Below are positions 17,481 to 26,928 of a stretch of 64,000 nucleotides of DNA, one piece after another (positions within the stretch are counted from its first letter, which is position 1; the number at the start of each line of letters is the position of its first letter). Below the pieces are notes generated by a model. The model had not been told where the DNA came from, did no database searches, and saw only the letters and a program-made list of their open reading frames with translations. Where the stretch lies: NCBI RefSeq assembly GCF_002209355.2, contig NZ_CP106855.1:2728001-2792000 (forward strand), given 5' to 3'. The stretch comes from Bdellovibrio sp. SKB1291214 (GTDB lineage Bacteria > Bdellovibrionota > Bdellovibrionia > Bdellovibrionales > Bdellovibrionaceae). Position numbers and translations under genes: made by a program.

Positions 17481-18890
17481 ATGGATTTAAAACCTGGTAG
17501 TCATATTCATTTGATGGGGATCTGCGGGACCGCAATGGCGTCGATGGCGGGTCTATTGAAAGATCGCGGATTTAAAATCACAGGCAGTGATATGAACCCG
17601 TACCCACCCATGTCCACTCAGCTTGAAAGTTTGGGTATCACTATTCAAAAAGGATACAAAGCTGAGAACTTGAATCCGAAGCCTGATTTCGTGATCGTCG
17701 GAAACGTGATTTCTGCGAATAACGAAGAAGCTCAAGAGTTGATGAAACTAGGAATTCCATACACGTCTTTGCCAAAAGCAATGGGTGAATTCATTATCGC
17801 TGATCGCGAAAGTGTTGTGATCTCTGGAACTCACGGAAAAACAACGACAACATCGATGATGTCGTGGGTCGCAGAAAACGCTGGCAAGAAACCAGGGTTC
17901 TTGATCGGTGGTATTCCGAAAAACTTCTCGCAAAGCTTTAAGAATCCGGAAGGTAACTTGTTCGTTATTGAAGGTGACGAATACGACACGGCTTTCTTTG
18001 ATAAAGTTCCTAAATTTATCCACTACAAGCCAAAGCATGTGATTTTAACTTCCGTGGAATTTGATCACGCGGATATCTATAAAGATCTTCAGGCCGTGAA
18101 AGATTCTTTTGCTAAACTCATGCATTTGATCCCGGCAGATGGAACTTTGCTGGCTTGTGCTGAAGATAAAAACGTAATGGAGCTTCGCAAGCTATGCAAA
18201 GCGAAGAACAACTTCACTTACGGATTCGGCGCGGATGCTGATTTCAGAGCAAAAGTTCTTTTCCAAAACGAAAAAGGTATTGGTTTTGAAGTTCACCATA
18301 AAGGTGAAATCTTGGGCCCCTACAACATGCAAATCACGGGTGACTATAACATCTTAAACGCCACAGCTGTGGTTGCTATGTCTAAGTGCCTGGGTTTCTC
18401 TGAAAACAGAATTCAAATCGCTCTAGAGTCCTTTGAGGGCGTTAAGCGCCGTCAAGAGATCCTGGGTGAGCCCAATGGCATTCTTGTGATCGAAGACTTT
18501 GCCCACCATCCAACAGCGGTGCGTGAGACAGTAAAAGGTATTCAAAAGAAATACCCAGGTCGTAAGGTGTTCTCGATCTTTGAACCAAGATCTGCGACAT
18601 CTCGTCGTAAGGTCTTCCAAAAAGACTACGTAGAGGCCTTTAAAGGCTCTCACGAAGTGATGCTTGCAAAGGCTTTTGACCAATCGAAAATCGACGAAGA
18701 AAATCGTTTTTCTTCTCACGAGTTGGTCGCAGATCTTAAAACTTCCGGCGTCACAGCGGAAGACTTCGATTCTGCAGATCAAATCGTAGCGGCCTTAAAA
18801 TCCCGCGCGAAACGCGGCGACGTGATTTTGATCATGTCGAATGGGGGCTTCGACGGCATCTACACAAAACTCATGAAAGCTCTTGAGTAG
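17481..18890 (+). CDS. mpl: UDP-MurNAc:tripeptide ligase Mpl
   Basis: A 469-aa Mur-ligase family enzyme that re-attaches recovered L-Ala-gamma-D-Glu-meso-DAP to UDP-MurNAc. The opening 'HLMGICGTAMASMAGLLK' and 'GSDMNPYPPMSTQLESLGI' distinguish Mpl from MurC. The ATP site 'GTHGKTTTTSMM' is near residue 116, and 'DFAHHPTAVRET' is in the last domain. RBS AGGAG lies before the ATG, 28 bp after the previous stop. With ldcA upstream, it makes the tripeptide from tetrapeptide and then loads it, the two central steps of peptidoglycan recycling. A terminator follows at 18896-18927. Confidence 0.93.
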   Translation: MDLKPGSHIHLMGICGTAMASMAGLLKDRGFKITGSDMNPYPPMSTQLESLGITIQKGYKAENLNPKPDFVIVGNVISANNEEAQELMKLGIPYTSLPKAMGEFIIADRESVVISGTHGKTTTTSMMSWVAENAGKKPGFLIGGIPKNFSQSFKNPEGNLFVIEGDEYDTAFFDKVPKFIHYKPKHVILTSVEFDHADIYKDLQAVKDSFAKLMHLIPADGTLLACAEDKNVMELRKLCKAKNNFTYGFGADADFRAKVLFQNEKGIGFEVHHKGEILGPYNMQITGDYNILNATAVVAMSKCLGFSENRIQIALESFEGVKRRQEILGEPNGILVIEDFAHHPTAVRETVKGIQKKYPGRKVFSIFEPRSATSRRKVFQKDYVEAFKGSHEVMLAKAFDQSKIDEENRFSSHELVADLKTSGVTAEDFDSADQIVAALKSRAKRGDVILIMSNGGFDGIYTKLMKALE

Positions 18891-18895
18891 CAAAA

Positions 18896-18927
18896 CAAAA
18901 AAGCCCGGTTCAACCCAGGCTTTTTTA
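18896..18927. terminator. Bidirectional intrinsic terminator
   Basis: An A-rich run, AAGCCCGG, a short loop and CCCAGGC followed by six T give a stem that reads as a terminator for mpl and, in reverse, for the convergent regulator whose stop codon it overlaps. Confidence 0.8.
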
Positions 18928-20019
18928 TTCCATTAACTTCACAGTGATATTCGTTGGTAGGTAATACCCCTTGCGGTCGCGTAGGATATAAGATGGCGTA
19001 TTCGGATCTGGTTCCAATAAAGTGCGCAGACGCTTGATTGAAACATAAATGATATTGTCATGAACAGCGGGGTCGTAAGCATAACCCCAAATTTTTTCCA
19101 CCAGGTAAGATTTTGTAAATCGCGAACCTTGATTCTGTGCAAACAGTTTTAACAAATCAAAAAGGATGTGTTGGTTTTTGAAATCTACCTCACCCTTTGA
19201 ACCTGATTTAACTTTGAAGTTTGTCGAATCAATTGAGAGATCGGCCTCGGGTGACACTTGATTTTCTTTCGCAAGCTGCGCTTTAACCGAGCGTAGACGA
19301 GCAGAGAGTTCTCCGTCCATACCCTTCATCGCTAGTGAACGATAGATAGCCGCTTCATTGCGTTTGCCTTGGGCTTCATAGACTGCTGCCATTTGTACCA
19401 AGATGTAAACGATCAAATAGTGCAATGAATTTTGCTGAGCTTTTTCGTAAGCTTTCCAAATAGCATCTAAAGCATCATCCGCACGTTTTTCATCTAGAAA
19501 AACATGGCTTTTTACGACCAGGCAGCTTGTGTGAATTTCTTCGAGTTTCAACTCTTGGGTTAGCAGCAAAGCTTTATCTAGGTACTTCAAGGCCTCGATC
19601 GGATTTGCTTTCATCGTCACCATGGCAAGCTCTTGCAACAAGCGCGCAACGGTTTCTAAATCCTGTGCTGATGTGCATTCATCCAAAGCTTGAACGAAAT
19701 AGTCTTTCGCCAAAACGTTTTCACCTTGAGCCATTCTCCACAAACCAATGTTGTGCAAAATACGACCGTGAATTTCCGAGTCAGGATTTTCTTTTTCGTA
19801 TGTTAGCAGTTTATTGAAGTGCTTTTTGAAATGGTCCAGTTTGCCAAGTTCAGAACTGGCTTGGATGAGAAAGCGAATGCCGTAGAGCCAGTTCTGCAAA
19901 TCACCAATCGCCTCGGATTCGGTACATATGCGCACAGAATTATCACAGGCATCTTGATAATGACCCCGCTGATAGTTCAATTTGGCTAGATTGATGTTGG
20001 AACTCAGCTCACTCAACAT
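18925..20019 (-). CDS. TPR-repeat protein with C-terminal winged-helix DNA-binding domain
   Basis: 364 aa, cytoplasmic. Residues about 1-245 are helix pairs of TPR type (for example 'GRILHNIGLWRMAQGENVLA' and 'VARLLQELAMVTMKANP'). Residues about 265-360 are a winged helix of OmpR/PhoB type: 'LFDLLKLFAQNQGSRFTKSY', 'VEKIWG', 'HDNIIYVSIKRLRTLLEPD' as recognition helix, and 'ILRDRKGYYL' as the wing. It is probably a transcription regulator whose TPR part senses a peptide or protein partner. It shares this layout with the protein at 32382-33500. It is transcribed away from the chemoreceptor gene, which could be a target; this is not shown. Confidence 0.8.
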   Translation of the reverse strand: MLSELSSNINLAKLNYQRGHYQDACDNSVRICTESEAIGDLQNWLYGIRFLIQASSELGKLDHFKKHFNKLLTYEKENPDSEIHGRILHNIGLWRMAQGENVLAKDYFVQALDECTSAQDLETVARLLQELAMVTMKANPIEALKYLDKALLLTQELKLEEIHTSCLVVKSHVFLDEKRADDALDAIWKAYEKAQQNSLHYLIVYILVQMAAVYEAQGKRNEAAIYRSLAMKGMDGELSARLRSVKAQLAKENQVSPEADLSIDSTNFKVKSGSKGEVDFKNQHILFDLLKLFAQNQGSRFTKSYLVEKIWGYAYDPAVHDNIIYVSIKRLRTLLEPDPNTPSYILRDRKGYYLPTNITVKLME

Positions 20020-20213
20020 GGTGATTTAAATAGAATTTCGTTGGGAACTCGTCAACATCTTACAGAAAGTGAAACGAGGATTTAATGGTAAGGCGACGTA
20101 ACATAAGCGTGGCGTCATAGGGGAAGTGTCTCACTTCGAGGCGCAAAGTCCTCACATTCATCTTACGATCAAGAAATCCCGATAACTGAGTTGATATGTT
20201 AATGGGGTGAAAC

Positions 20214-21893
20214 ATGGGGTCGTGGTTTAAGGGGATCAAAGGGAAATTGTTAGTGGCTGCGTTGTGGCCTCCCGTAGGTTTTGTAGTTCTTGGTTTTGTT
20301 GCATTCATGGGTTTGTCTTCTGTCAGTGGTATGCTGAATAAGTCGTACACTGAAATCATTCCGAATGTGGATGCTTTAGGTCAAATAGAAGGTGGTCGGG
20401 CCCGCATTGGTCAATACCTGTGGGGTGCGATCGCGAATTTGAATTTTGAAAAGCGTCGCAATGTTTACATTGAAAAACTCGAGGGTGCACTTAAAGAGTA
20501 CAACGATGCTGTCGCTAAGTACGAATCTGCTCCTGACATGGAAGGCGAGCAAGAGATCTATAAGCCGATGAAAGATAATCATCAGAATTATGTGACTCAT
20601 GTGAAAGAGTTCATTGATCTGTTAAAAGTTCCTACTCCTGAAAATTATGAAAAAGTTCGTGCTGCTGCAGCTGAGGGGGCTTATCAATCCGAATCGGTGC
20701 AAATCAAAGGTACGACTGTTAAACTCATGGCCATGTATACGGCTGCGGTAAAGCACAACGATGAGTTGCGCCAAGCAGAGGTTGATAAAATATTTAAATG
20801 GTTGGTGGGTATCGGCATTGCCTGTGGAACGGGTGTGTTCTTGGTATTGATGTTTATCGCGTCACGCTTAAGCAGAAACGTTTCTGAGGTTGTTAATCAA
20901 CTTTCAGATTCTTGCAGTCAAGTCAACTCGGCCATCAACCAATTGACGGAGGCTGGTCAAAGCTTGTCTCAATCTTCCACAACGTCTGCGGCTTCCCTTG
21001 AGGAAACTGTGGCGGCGTTAGAAGAAATGACCTCGATGGTGTCTATGAACTCTGACAATGCGAAACAGGCGGCAAGTCTGTCGACGGCATCTCGCTCGGC
21101 TGCTGAAGACGGCGAACAAGAAATGCAAAAACTTGTGACGTCTATGCATGGGATCTCTCAGTCTTCTAAGAAAATTGAAGAGATCATCAACGTCATTGAT
21201 GATATCGCTTTCCAAACGAATTTATTGGCACTGAATGCGGCGGTGGAAGCAGCACGTGCGGGTGAGCAAGGGAAAGGTTTTGCGGTTGTCGCGGAAGCGG
21301 TTCGTGCCTTGGCACAAAGATCTGCAGTGGCGGCGAAAGATATCAATGGCTTGATTAAAGACTCAGTGGTTCAAGTGGACGAAGGTTCTCGCATCGCTGA
21401 CAAAGCGGGTGATGTACTTAAAAACATAGTAACTTCCATTAAGAAAGTTTCTGACTTAAACAATGAAATCTCTGCCGCAAGCTCTGAACAAACGACGGGA
21501 ATTCAGCAGATCAGTAAAGCGATGAATCAGTTGGATCAAAGCTCTCAGGCTAATGCAGCTTCTTCGGAAGAGATCGCAGCCACATCTGAAGAGATGTCTT
21601 CGCAATCAAAACAAATGTACAATGTCGTGGTAACACTTTCTAAAGTGGTGATCGGTGCAAACGCAGAGGACTCTGGTTCTCCGGAGGAGCATCAACCCGT
21701 TGTTACGGAGAAAAAGGCGACTTTCAAACCTGCGGCAAAAGCCTATACGGCGCCTAAAAAAGTAGCAGCCACAAATGTCGTGAAATTTAAGCCAGCGGCC
21801 AAGGCGTCGGCAAAATCCGAAGACGTCAAGCCATCTGAGTTAATTCCGTTTGACGACGATACGCGAAAAGTCGGTTCTACAGACGGTTTTTAG
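20214..21893 (+). CDS. Methyl-accepting chemotaxis protein
   Basis: 559 aa. Seen: TM1 (about residues 12-35), a periplasmic four-helix-bundle-like region (about 36-195, 4HB_MCP type), TM2 (about 196-220), and a cytoplasmic signalling domain whose hairpin tip is 'IDDIAFQTNLLALNAAVEAA' with 'GKGFAVVAEAVRALAQRSA'. Glutamine/glutamate pairs flank the tip as methylation sites. The tail after about residue 480 is Ala/Lys/Pro-rich and ends without an NWETF-like CheR tether. A CCGATAA match to the sigma-28 minus-10 element lies about 30 bp upstream, but I see no good minus-35. The ligand is unknown. Confidence 0.92.
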   Translation: MGSWFKGIKGKLLVAALWPPVGFVVLGFVAFMGLSSVSGMLNKSYTEIIPNVDALGQIEGGRARIGQYLWGAIANLNFEKRRNVYIEKLEGALKEYNDAVAKYESAPDMEGEQEIYKPMKDNHQNYVTHVKEFIDLLKVPTPENYEKVRAAAAEGAYQSESVQIKGTTVKLMAMYTAAVKHNDELRQAEVDKIFKWLVGIGIACGTGVFLVLMFIASRLSRNVSEVVNQLSDSCSQVNSAINQLTEAGQSLSQSSTTSAASLEETVAALEEMTSMVSMNSDNAKQAASLSTASRSAAEDGEQEMQKLVTSMHGISQSSKKIEEIINVIDDIAFQTNLLALNAAVEAARAGEQGKGFAVVAEAVRALAQRSAVAAKDINGLIKDSVVQVDEGSRIADKAGDVLKNIVTSIKKVSDLNNEISAASSEQTTGIQQISKAMNQLDQSSQANAASSEEIAATSEEMSSQSKQMYNVVVTLSKVVIGANAEDSGSPEEHQPVVTEKKATFKPAAKAYTAPKKVAATNVVKFKPAAKASAKSEDVKPSELIPFDDDTRKVGSTDGF

Positions 21894-21921
21894 GGAATAA
21901 TGCTGTTTTAAAAGCAAAATA

Positions 21922-21948
21922 AAGGGGAGTCGAAAGGCTCCCTTTTTT
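21922..21948 (+). terminator. Intrinsic terminator after the chemoreceptor gene
   Basis: The stem GGGGAG/CTCCC with a GAAA-containing loop, followed by six T, lies 29 bp after the stop codon. Confidence 0.85.
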
Positions 21949-22022
21949 ATTTCCAAACAAGCGGTGCGTTAATCAGTTTTTGTGAGTGAAACGGGCGGTC
22001 GAGTTCGGTACTTTTTTCGCCT

Positions 22023-24548
22023 ATGTCAGCGAATCTAACTCCACTCATGAAGCAGTACTGGGACATTAAATCTGTCCATCAAGATAAAGTTCTCCTCTTC
22101 CGCATGGGCGACTTTTTTGAAATGTTCTTTGATGATGCGGTCAAGGCAGCGCCAGTTCTTGGAATTGCTCTGACTCAAAGAAATAAAAAATCAGCCGACG
22201 AAACTCCAATGTGCGGTATGCCTCACCACTCTGTGGCGGGTCCTATCAATAAACTTCTGGCGCATGGTTTTAAAGTTGCGATCTGTGATCAGCTTGAAGA
22301 TCCAAAAACTGCGAAGGGGATTGTCAAGCGCGGGGTGACTCGTGTTCTGACTCCGGGAATGGTTTATGACTCTGACACATTGGATGGCACGAAACCACAT
22401 TACTTGGTGAGTGTTGATCAAGATTCTATCAGTTTCTTAGATTCAACAACGGGTGAAGCATTCTTTTTTAAGTCTAAAAACTCTCAAGAACTTTTGCGTT
22501 TTGTTCAATTGTTGCCGGTGGCAGAGATTGTAATCGCAAAGGAACACGAGGCTTTGTTGTCAGGTCTTGAGAACATTTTGATTTCTCATCACGAAGAATT
22601 GATGGAATTAGAAAATGATCTTTTGAAAAATGGCGCTCCGGCTTCTGCAGCTCGATTGTTAAGTTATGTTCGTCAATTGTCGGGTGAAGAGTCTTTGAAA
22701 ACTCTTTCTCCTTTTGTAGAGCGTGATCTTGAGCATCGTTTGGAAATTTCCAGCACGACTTTGCGTCACCTGGAAGTATTCTCGACATACAAAGGCGAAG
22801 GTCTTGGAAGTTTGTTCCATGCGATCAATCGCACGCAAACTTCAGCTGGCAGTCGTATGCTTCGCCAATGGTTAAGCTTTCCACTTCGCGATATTAAAGC
22901 GATTGAAAATCGTTTGAACTCGGTAGAATTCTGGCGCACCCACATGATGGAGCTTAAACGCACTCGTCAGATTTTGGGGCAAATGGGCGACATCGAACGT
23001 CGCTTGGGTAAAATTTCTCAACCCCAGTGCAATGGTCGTGATCTATTGGCATTAGCGTGCAGTGTGCACGCTGGTATCAGTGCGCTTGAGGTGTTTGTTC
23101 ACGCGAGTGGTTCGACAGCGAACTTCGATAGTTTGCGTGACCTTGCTTATAAAATTGAAAGAACTTTGGTCGAAGATCCGCCTTTGACAACGAAACAAGG
23201 TTACTTGATTCGCACAGGCGTGAATTCAGAGCTTGATGAATTGATCGAGCTTTCGACAAATGCGCAGGCGATGGTTGCGCGCATGGAAGCTGAAGAAAAA
23301 GAAAAAACGGGTATTACTTCATTGAAGATCCGTTACAACAATGTCTTTGGTTACTACATCGAAATTACAAATACGCATAAAGACAAAGTTCCAGCGACGT
23401 ATCAACGTAAGCAAACTTTGACGAATGCGGAACGCTATTGCACAGACGAATTGGTTGAGCTTGAAAGAAAAGTTCTTTCAGCGAATACAAAACGTGCAGA
23501 TCTTGAATTTGAGTTCTTTGAATCTCTTCGTAAAGAAATCTTGGCTCAATGCCCAGGCTTGCTAACGCTTGCGCATGAGTGCAGTGAGATGGATGTTCTT
23601 TCAAGCCTTGCTTGGCTAAGTCTTGAAGAAAAATATGCTCGGCCGCAATTCACAGAAAATGGTTCGTTGAGTCTGAAAGCATCTCGCCACCCCGTGGTTG
23701 AGCAAACTGTGAAAACAAACTTCGTTGCAAACGATATCGAGCTTCACCCACATTCTTGCTTGTTGTTAACAGGCCCGAATATGGCCGGTAAGTCGACTTT
23801 GATGCGTCAAGTGGCGCTGAATGCGATCATGGCACAAATGGGTTCTTACGTTCCAGCGGACGAAGCAAAGCTTCCGATCTTTGATGCGATTTTCACGCGC
23901 ATTGGTGCCAGCGACCAATTGTCTGAAGGTCTTTCTACATTCATGGTCGAGATGACGGAAACGTCAGCGATGCTTAAGAACGCCACGAAAGATTCTTTGG
24001 TTATTCTGGATGAGGTCGGCCGTGGAACAAGCACATTCGATGGCATGTGCTTGGCGCAATCCATCCTTGAGCATTTGTTGAGTGAAGTGAAGGCCTTGAC
24101 GTTCTTTGCAACTCACTATCACGAATTGACAAGTTTGGATCAAAGCTATGGCCAAATCACAAACTCACACATGACAGTGACTGAGCGTAATGGCGAAATC
24201 CGTTTCCTTCATACCTTGGTGAAAGGTCCAGCTTTGAAATCCTATGGGGTTCAAGTGGCGGAACTTGCTGGTTTGCCTGCGACGGTTACTAAACGTGCGA
24301 AAAGCCTTCTTCGTGAAATCGAATCTAAACGCGTTCAAGCCAGCAGTCAGTTGTCTTTGCTGGACCATGTGGACGATGCGGCTCCAATGGTTGAAACGGT
24401 TTCGGTTGAAGTTCCGGTTATTCCTGATTCAGTGAAGTCGCTCATGGGCGAGCTTCAGAAATTCCCATTGATGCAAACAAGTCCACTTGAAGTGATGAGC
24501 CAGGTTGCTAAATGGAAGGAAATCGCTGAAAACACCAGCTTGCAATAG
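22023..24548 (+). CDS. mutS: DNA mismatch repair protein MutS
   Basis: An 841-aa mismatch-recognition ATPase. The N-terminal 'KVLLFRMGDFFEMFFDDA' holds the Phe-x-Glu mismatch-reading motif in 'GDFFEMF' (about residue 32). The core and clamp domains follow. The C-terminal ATPase has Walker A 'TGPNMAGKSTLMRQ' (about 584), 'SEGLSTFMVEM', Walker B 'SLVILDEVGRGTSTFDGM' and 'FFATHYHEL'. A beta-clamp-like tail is not obvious. The length is normal. The ribosome site is weak. It probably forms a transcription unit with the glnD gene 27 bp downstream. Confidence 0.97.
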   Translation: MSANLTPLMKQYWDIKSVHQDKVLLFRMGDFFEMFFDDAVKAAPVLGIALTQRNKKSADETPMCGMPHHSVAGPINKLLAHGFKVAICDQLEDPKTAKGIVKRGVTRVLTPGMVYDSDTLDGTKPHYLVSVDQDSISFLDSTTGEAFFFKSKNSQELLRFVQLLPVAEIVIAKEHEALLSGLENILISHHEELMELENDLLKNGAPASAARLLSYVRQLSGEESLKTLSPFVERDLEHRLEISSTTLRHLEVFSTYKGEGLGSLFHAINRTQTSAGSRMLRQWLSFPLRDIKAIENRLNSVEFWRTHMMELKRTRQILGQMGDIERRLGKISQPQCNGRDLLALACSVHAGISALEVFVHASGSTANFDSLRDLAYKIERTLVEDPPLTTKQGYLIRTGVNSELDELIELSTNAQAMVARMEAEEKEKTGITSLKIRYNNVFGYYIEITNTHKDKVPATYQRKQTLTNAERYCTDELVELERKVLSANTKRADLEFEFFESLRKEILAQCPGLLTLAHECSEMDVLSSLAWLSLEEKYARPQFTENGSLSLKASRHPVVEQTVKTNFVANDIELHPHSCLLLTGPNMAGKSTLMRQVALNAIMAQMGSYVPADEAKLPIFDAIFTRIGASDQLSEGLSTFMVEMTETSAMLKNATKDSLVILDEVGRGTSTFDGMCLAQSILEHLLSEVKALTFFATHYHELTSLDQSYGQITNSHMTVTERNGEIRFLHTLVKGPALKSYGVQVAELAGLPATVTKRAKSLLREIESKRVQASSQLSLLDHVDDAAPMVETVSVEVPVIPDSVKSLMGELQKFPLMQTSPLEVMSQVAKWKEIAENTSLQ

Positions 24549-24575
24549 ACCTCAAATTGGCTGATCATTTTAATT

Positions 24576-26888
24576 ATGGCAGCCAAGACGTTTCTATCGA
24601 GTGAGCAGCTTGTACAAGCTCAAGAAATTCTAAATCCACCTTTAATGACACCTGATGGGAATGTCCGTCAGGTGTTTTGTTTTTCCAGCCAGAGTTTTTC
24701 ATTTTGGTTAGGCGCAAAGCTTGAAGAATCTTTAAAAAACAATCCTCTTTGGCGTGAAACCCATCCGATTATTTTGGGCTCTTGGGCCCGTGGTGAATTG
24801 AGCCCGAAATCTGATATCGATATTTTATTCTGTGGCGACGAAGATAAGGTTCGTGAATTCACCAATCAACTTCAGGAACAGGGTTTAAAACTTCGCTACC
24901 GCATGCCTGCGAATACAGAAGATTGGACCGAGGGTGTGGAGGCCTTTGATGTTTTGGCATTGTTAAAAGCAAAGCCATTGACCCCGGAAGGTGCTCGTAA
25001 ATTATTTGAACAGCAAAAAAGCATTTGGGCCAAAAAAAACATGTGGCGCAAAGTTTTGCTGAAAGCCGTTAAGGAAGAACGCAAGACTCGCGAAAAGCGT
25101 TTCGATTCTATCACTAATTACTTGGAACCCAATTTGAAGTACGGTCCGGGCGGCTTGCGTGATCTAGAGCAAGGTTTGCAGATTTACGAACTCTTTTCGG
25201 AAAGATTCACAAACCCTGGCTATGCACTGAATGTTTTAAATTACTACCGTGACTACTTATTAAGCCTTCGTCAGAAACTTCATCTGGAAGGTCACAGTGA
25301 TATTTTATCCAGTTCAGCGCAGTTTGATCTGGGTAAATGGATGGGCTTTAAATCTCATAAGGATTTCATGCGCAGTCTGCAAAGAGGTTTGTCGCGGGTG
25401 AATTTCTATTCGGACTGGATCATTGCTGTTGCGGATGCTCCAGAGGAAGTTTTAAAGAAAATCGAACGCCAAGAGTTTTATAAACCGAGCGATCTGTTTT
25501 CTGCCTTAGAGAAAAACTCCAGTGTTTTGATGCAAAAGAAAGTTCGCGAAGAGTTAGATCATCTTTTGCCTAAAGAGGGTTTGAAAAAACTCGGCAAGCT
25601 TCGTGGTCAAGAATTAGAGCAAGTTCTAAGCGTGAAAGCTAAGGACGAATTCATTTACAGTATTTTTCGATCACGTTTAATTGATAAGCTCGTCCCAGAG
25701 ATCACTCGGCTTGTGGGATACGTTCAACATGACCAGTATCACCGCTACACGGCTGATTCGCATATCCTGCAGGCATGTCGTGAAATTAAACGCGTCTTTG
25801 CAAAGCCGAAAGAGTTAGGTCCTTTGCAAACCGTCGCCAAAGAGCTCTCTGCCTATGACTGGCAAGTCCTGTCTTGGACTTGTATGTATCACGATCTTGC
25901 AAAAGGCCTAGAGAGTGGAGATCACGCTGAAGTTGGAACTGATATCGTCGTTCGTGATTTTAAAAACTTCGGCTTTAAAAAAACTTTCACGGATGACGTT
26001 AAATGGATGGTGAAAAATCACCTGGAGCTTTCTCAAGCCGCTTTCCGTAAAAACTCCAAGGACCCACGTGTGTGGCAAGAACTTCGGGAGAAGGGTGTCG
26101 AGAAAGATGCATTAAAGCGCCTCGCGATCTTTACAGCGGTTGATATCCGAGCCACCAATCCTGAAGCTTGGAACGAGTGGAAAGCGCGCCTATTGGCAGA
26201 GCTGGTTCAAAATCTAGAAAGTAAGAAGGCACAAGACTATTTCACATTCAGAACTTTAAAAGCAAAAAAGCATCTGCATATCTCTGAAGAGATCTATGAA
26301 GAGTTAGGTCCAGTATTGGTCGAGAGTCTTTCAATGACTGATTTGGTAGAAGATCTAAAAAAGGCAGAGTCATCAACAGACTCTTTACCTCCGAAAATCA
26401 TGCAAACCAAACAAGGTGAAATCTGGATTCGTCTGCATCAAAAGCGTGACCGCAAAGGGATCTTGGCGGATTACGTTGGGCAGTTTTACTCTTTAGGTTT
26501 GGGTATTCGCCATGCATCTATTCATACGCTTCCGAAGGTGGGAGTTTATGACTGGTTCCAAGTGACGACCCAAAAGAATATCAAAATGTTAGAAGCTCTT
26601 TTGAAGTCTTCGCAATTAAAAGAAAAAGAAATTCCCCAAGTCCGTTTCGACGAAATTCAACTGATGAGTGCCCACGATAAAGAATGGGTCATCAGCTTCC
26701 GTGGTCCTGACCAAGCCGGGTTATTGGCATCTGCTGCAAAGGCCCTGAGTGATTTGAATGTCAGCGTGAAATCCGCACGTGTTCACACATGGGGACGTCA
26801 AGTGGACGATATCTTTATGTTGAAAGCCGAAGGCGATCCGCAAGAGTTGATCAAGTCTTTGCAAGCGCGATTTAAATTGGCGAACTAA
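24576..26888 (+). CDS. glnD: GlnD-like PII uridylyltransferase / uridylyl-removing enzyme
   Basis: 770 aa. In order: a nucleotidyltransferase domain with 'LGSWARGELSPKSDIDILF' (residues about 67-85, both catalytic Asp present); a helical GlnD linker region; an HD hydrolase domain with 'MYHDLAKG' (about 437) and 'KNHLELSQAAF'; and two ACT domains (about 612-665 and 698-770, the last with 'RGPDQAGLLASAAKAL'). This is the complete GlnD order, which adds UMP to PII when glutamine is low and removes it when high. It is about 120 residues shorter than the E. coli protein. No PII gene is in this window. Confidence 0.9.
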   Translation: MAAKTFLSSEQLVQAQEILNPPLMTPDGNVRQVFCFSSQSFSFWLGAKLEESLKNNPLWRETHPIILGSWARGELSPKSDIDILFCGDEDKVREFTNQLQEQGLKLRYRMPANTEDWTEGVEAFDVLALLKAKPLTPEGARKLFEQQKSIWAKKNMWRKVLLKAVKEERKTREKRFDSITNYLEPNLKYGPGGLRDLEQGLQIYELFSERFTNPGYALNVLNYYRDYLLSLRQKLHLEGHSDILSSSAQFDLGKWMGFKSHKDFMRSLQRGLSRVNFYSDWIIAVADAPEEVLKKIERQEFYKPSDLFSALEKNSSVLMQKKVREELDHLLPKEGLKKLGKLRGQELEQVLSVKAKDEFIYSIFRSRLIDKLVPEITRLVGYVQHDQYHRYTADSHILQACREIKRVFAKPKELGPLQTVAKELSAYDWQVLSWTCMYHDLAKGLESGDHAEVGTDIVVRDFKNFGFKKTFTDDVKWMVKNHLELSQAAFRKNSKDPRVWQELREKGVEKDALKRLAIFTAVDIRATNPEAWNEWKARLLAELVQNLESKKAQDYFTFRTLKAKKHLHISEEIYEELGPVLVESLSMTDLVEDLKKAESSTDSLPPKIMQTKQGEIWIRLHQKRDRKGILADYVGQFYSLGLGIRHASIHTLPKVGVYDWFQVTTQKNIKMLEALLKSSQLKEKEIPQVRFDEIQLMSAHDKEWVISFRGPDQAGLLASAAKALSDLNVSVKSARVHTWGRQVDDIFMLKAEGDPQELIKSLQARFKLAN

Positions 26889-26928
26889 TTAATTTAGAAA
26901 CAAACGAGGGGTCTTTGTTTGTTTCTAT

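Noticed and set aside
20155-20185. Sigma-28 (flagellar) promoter for the chemoreceptor
   Set aside because: CCGATAA fits the minus-10 element, but no acceptable minus-35 lies at a permitted distance.
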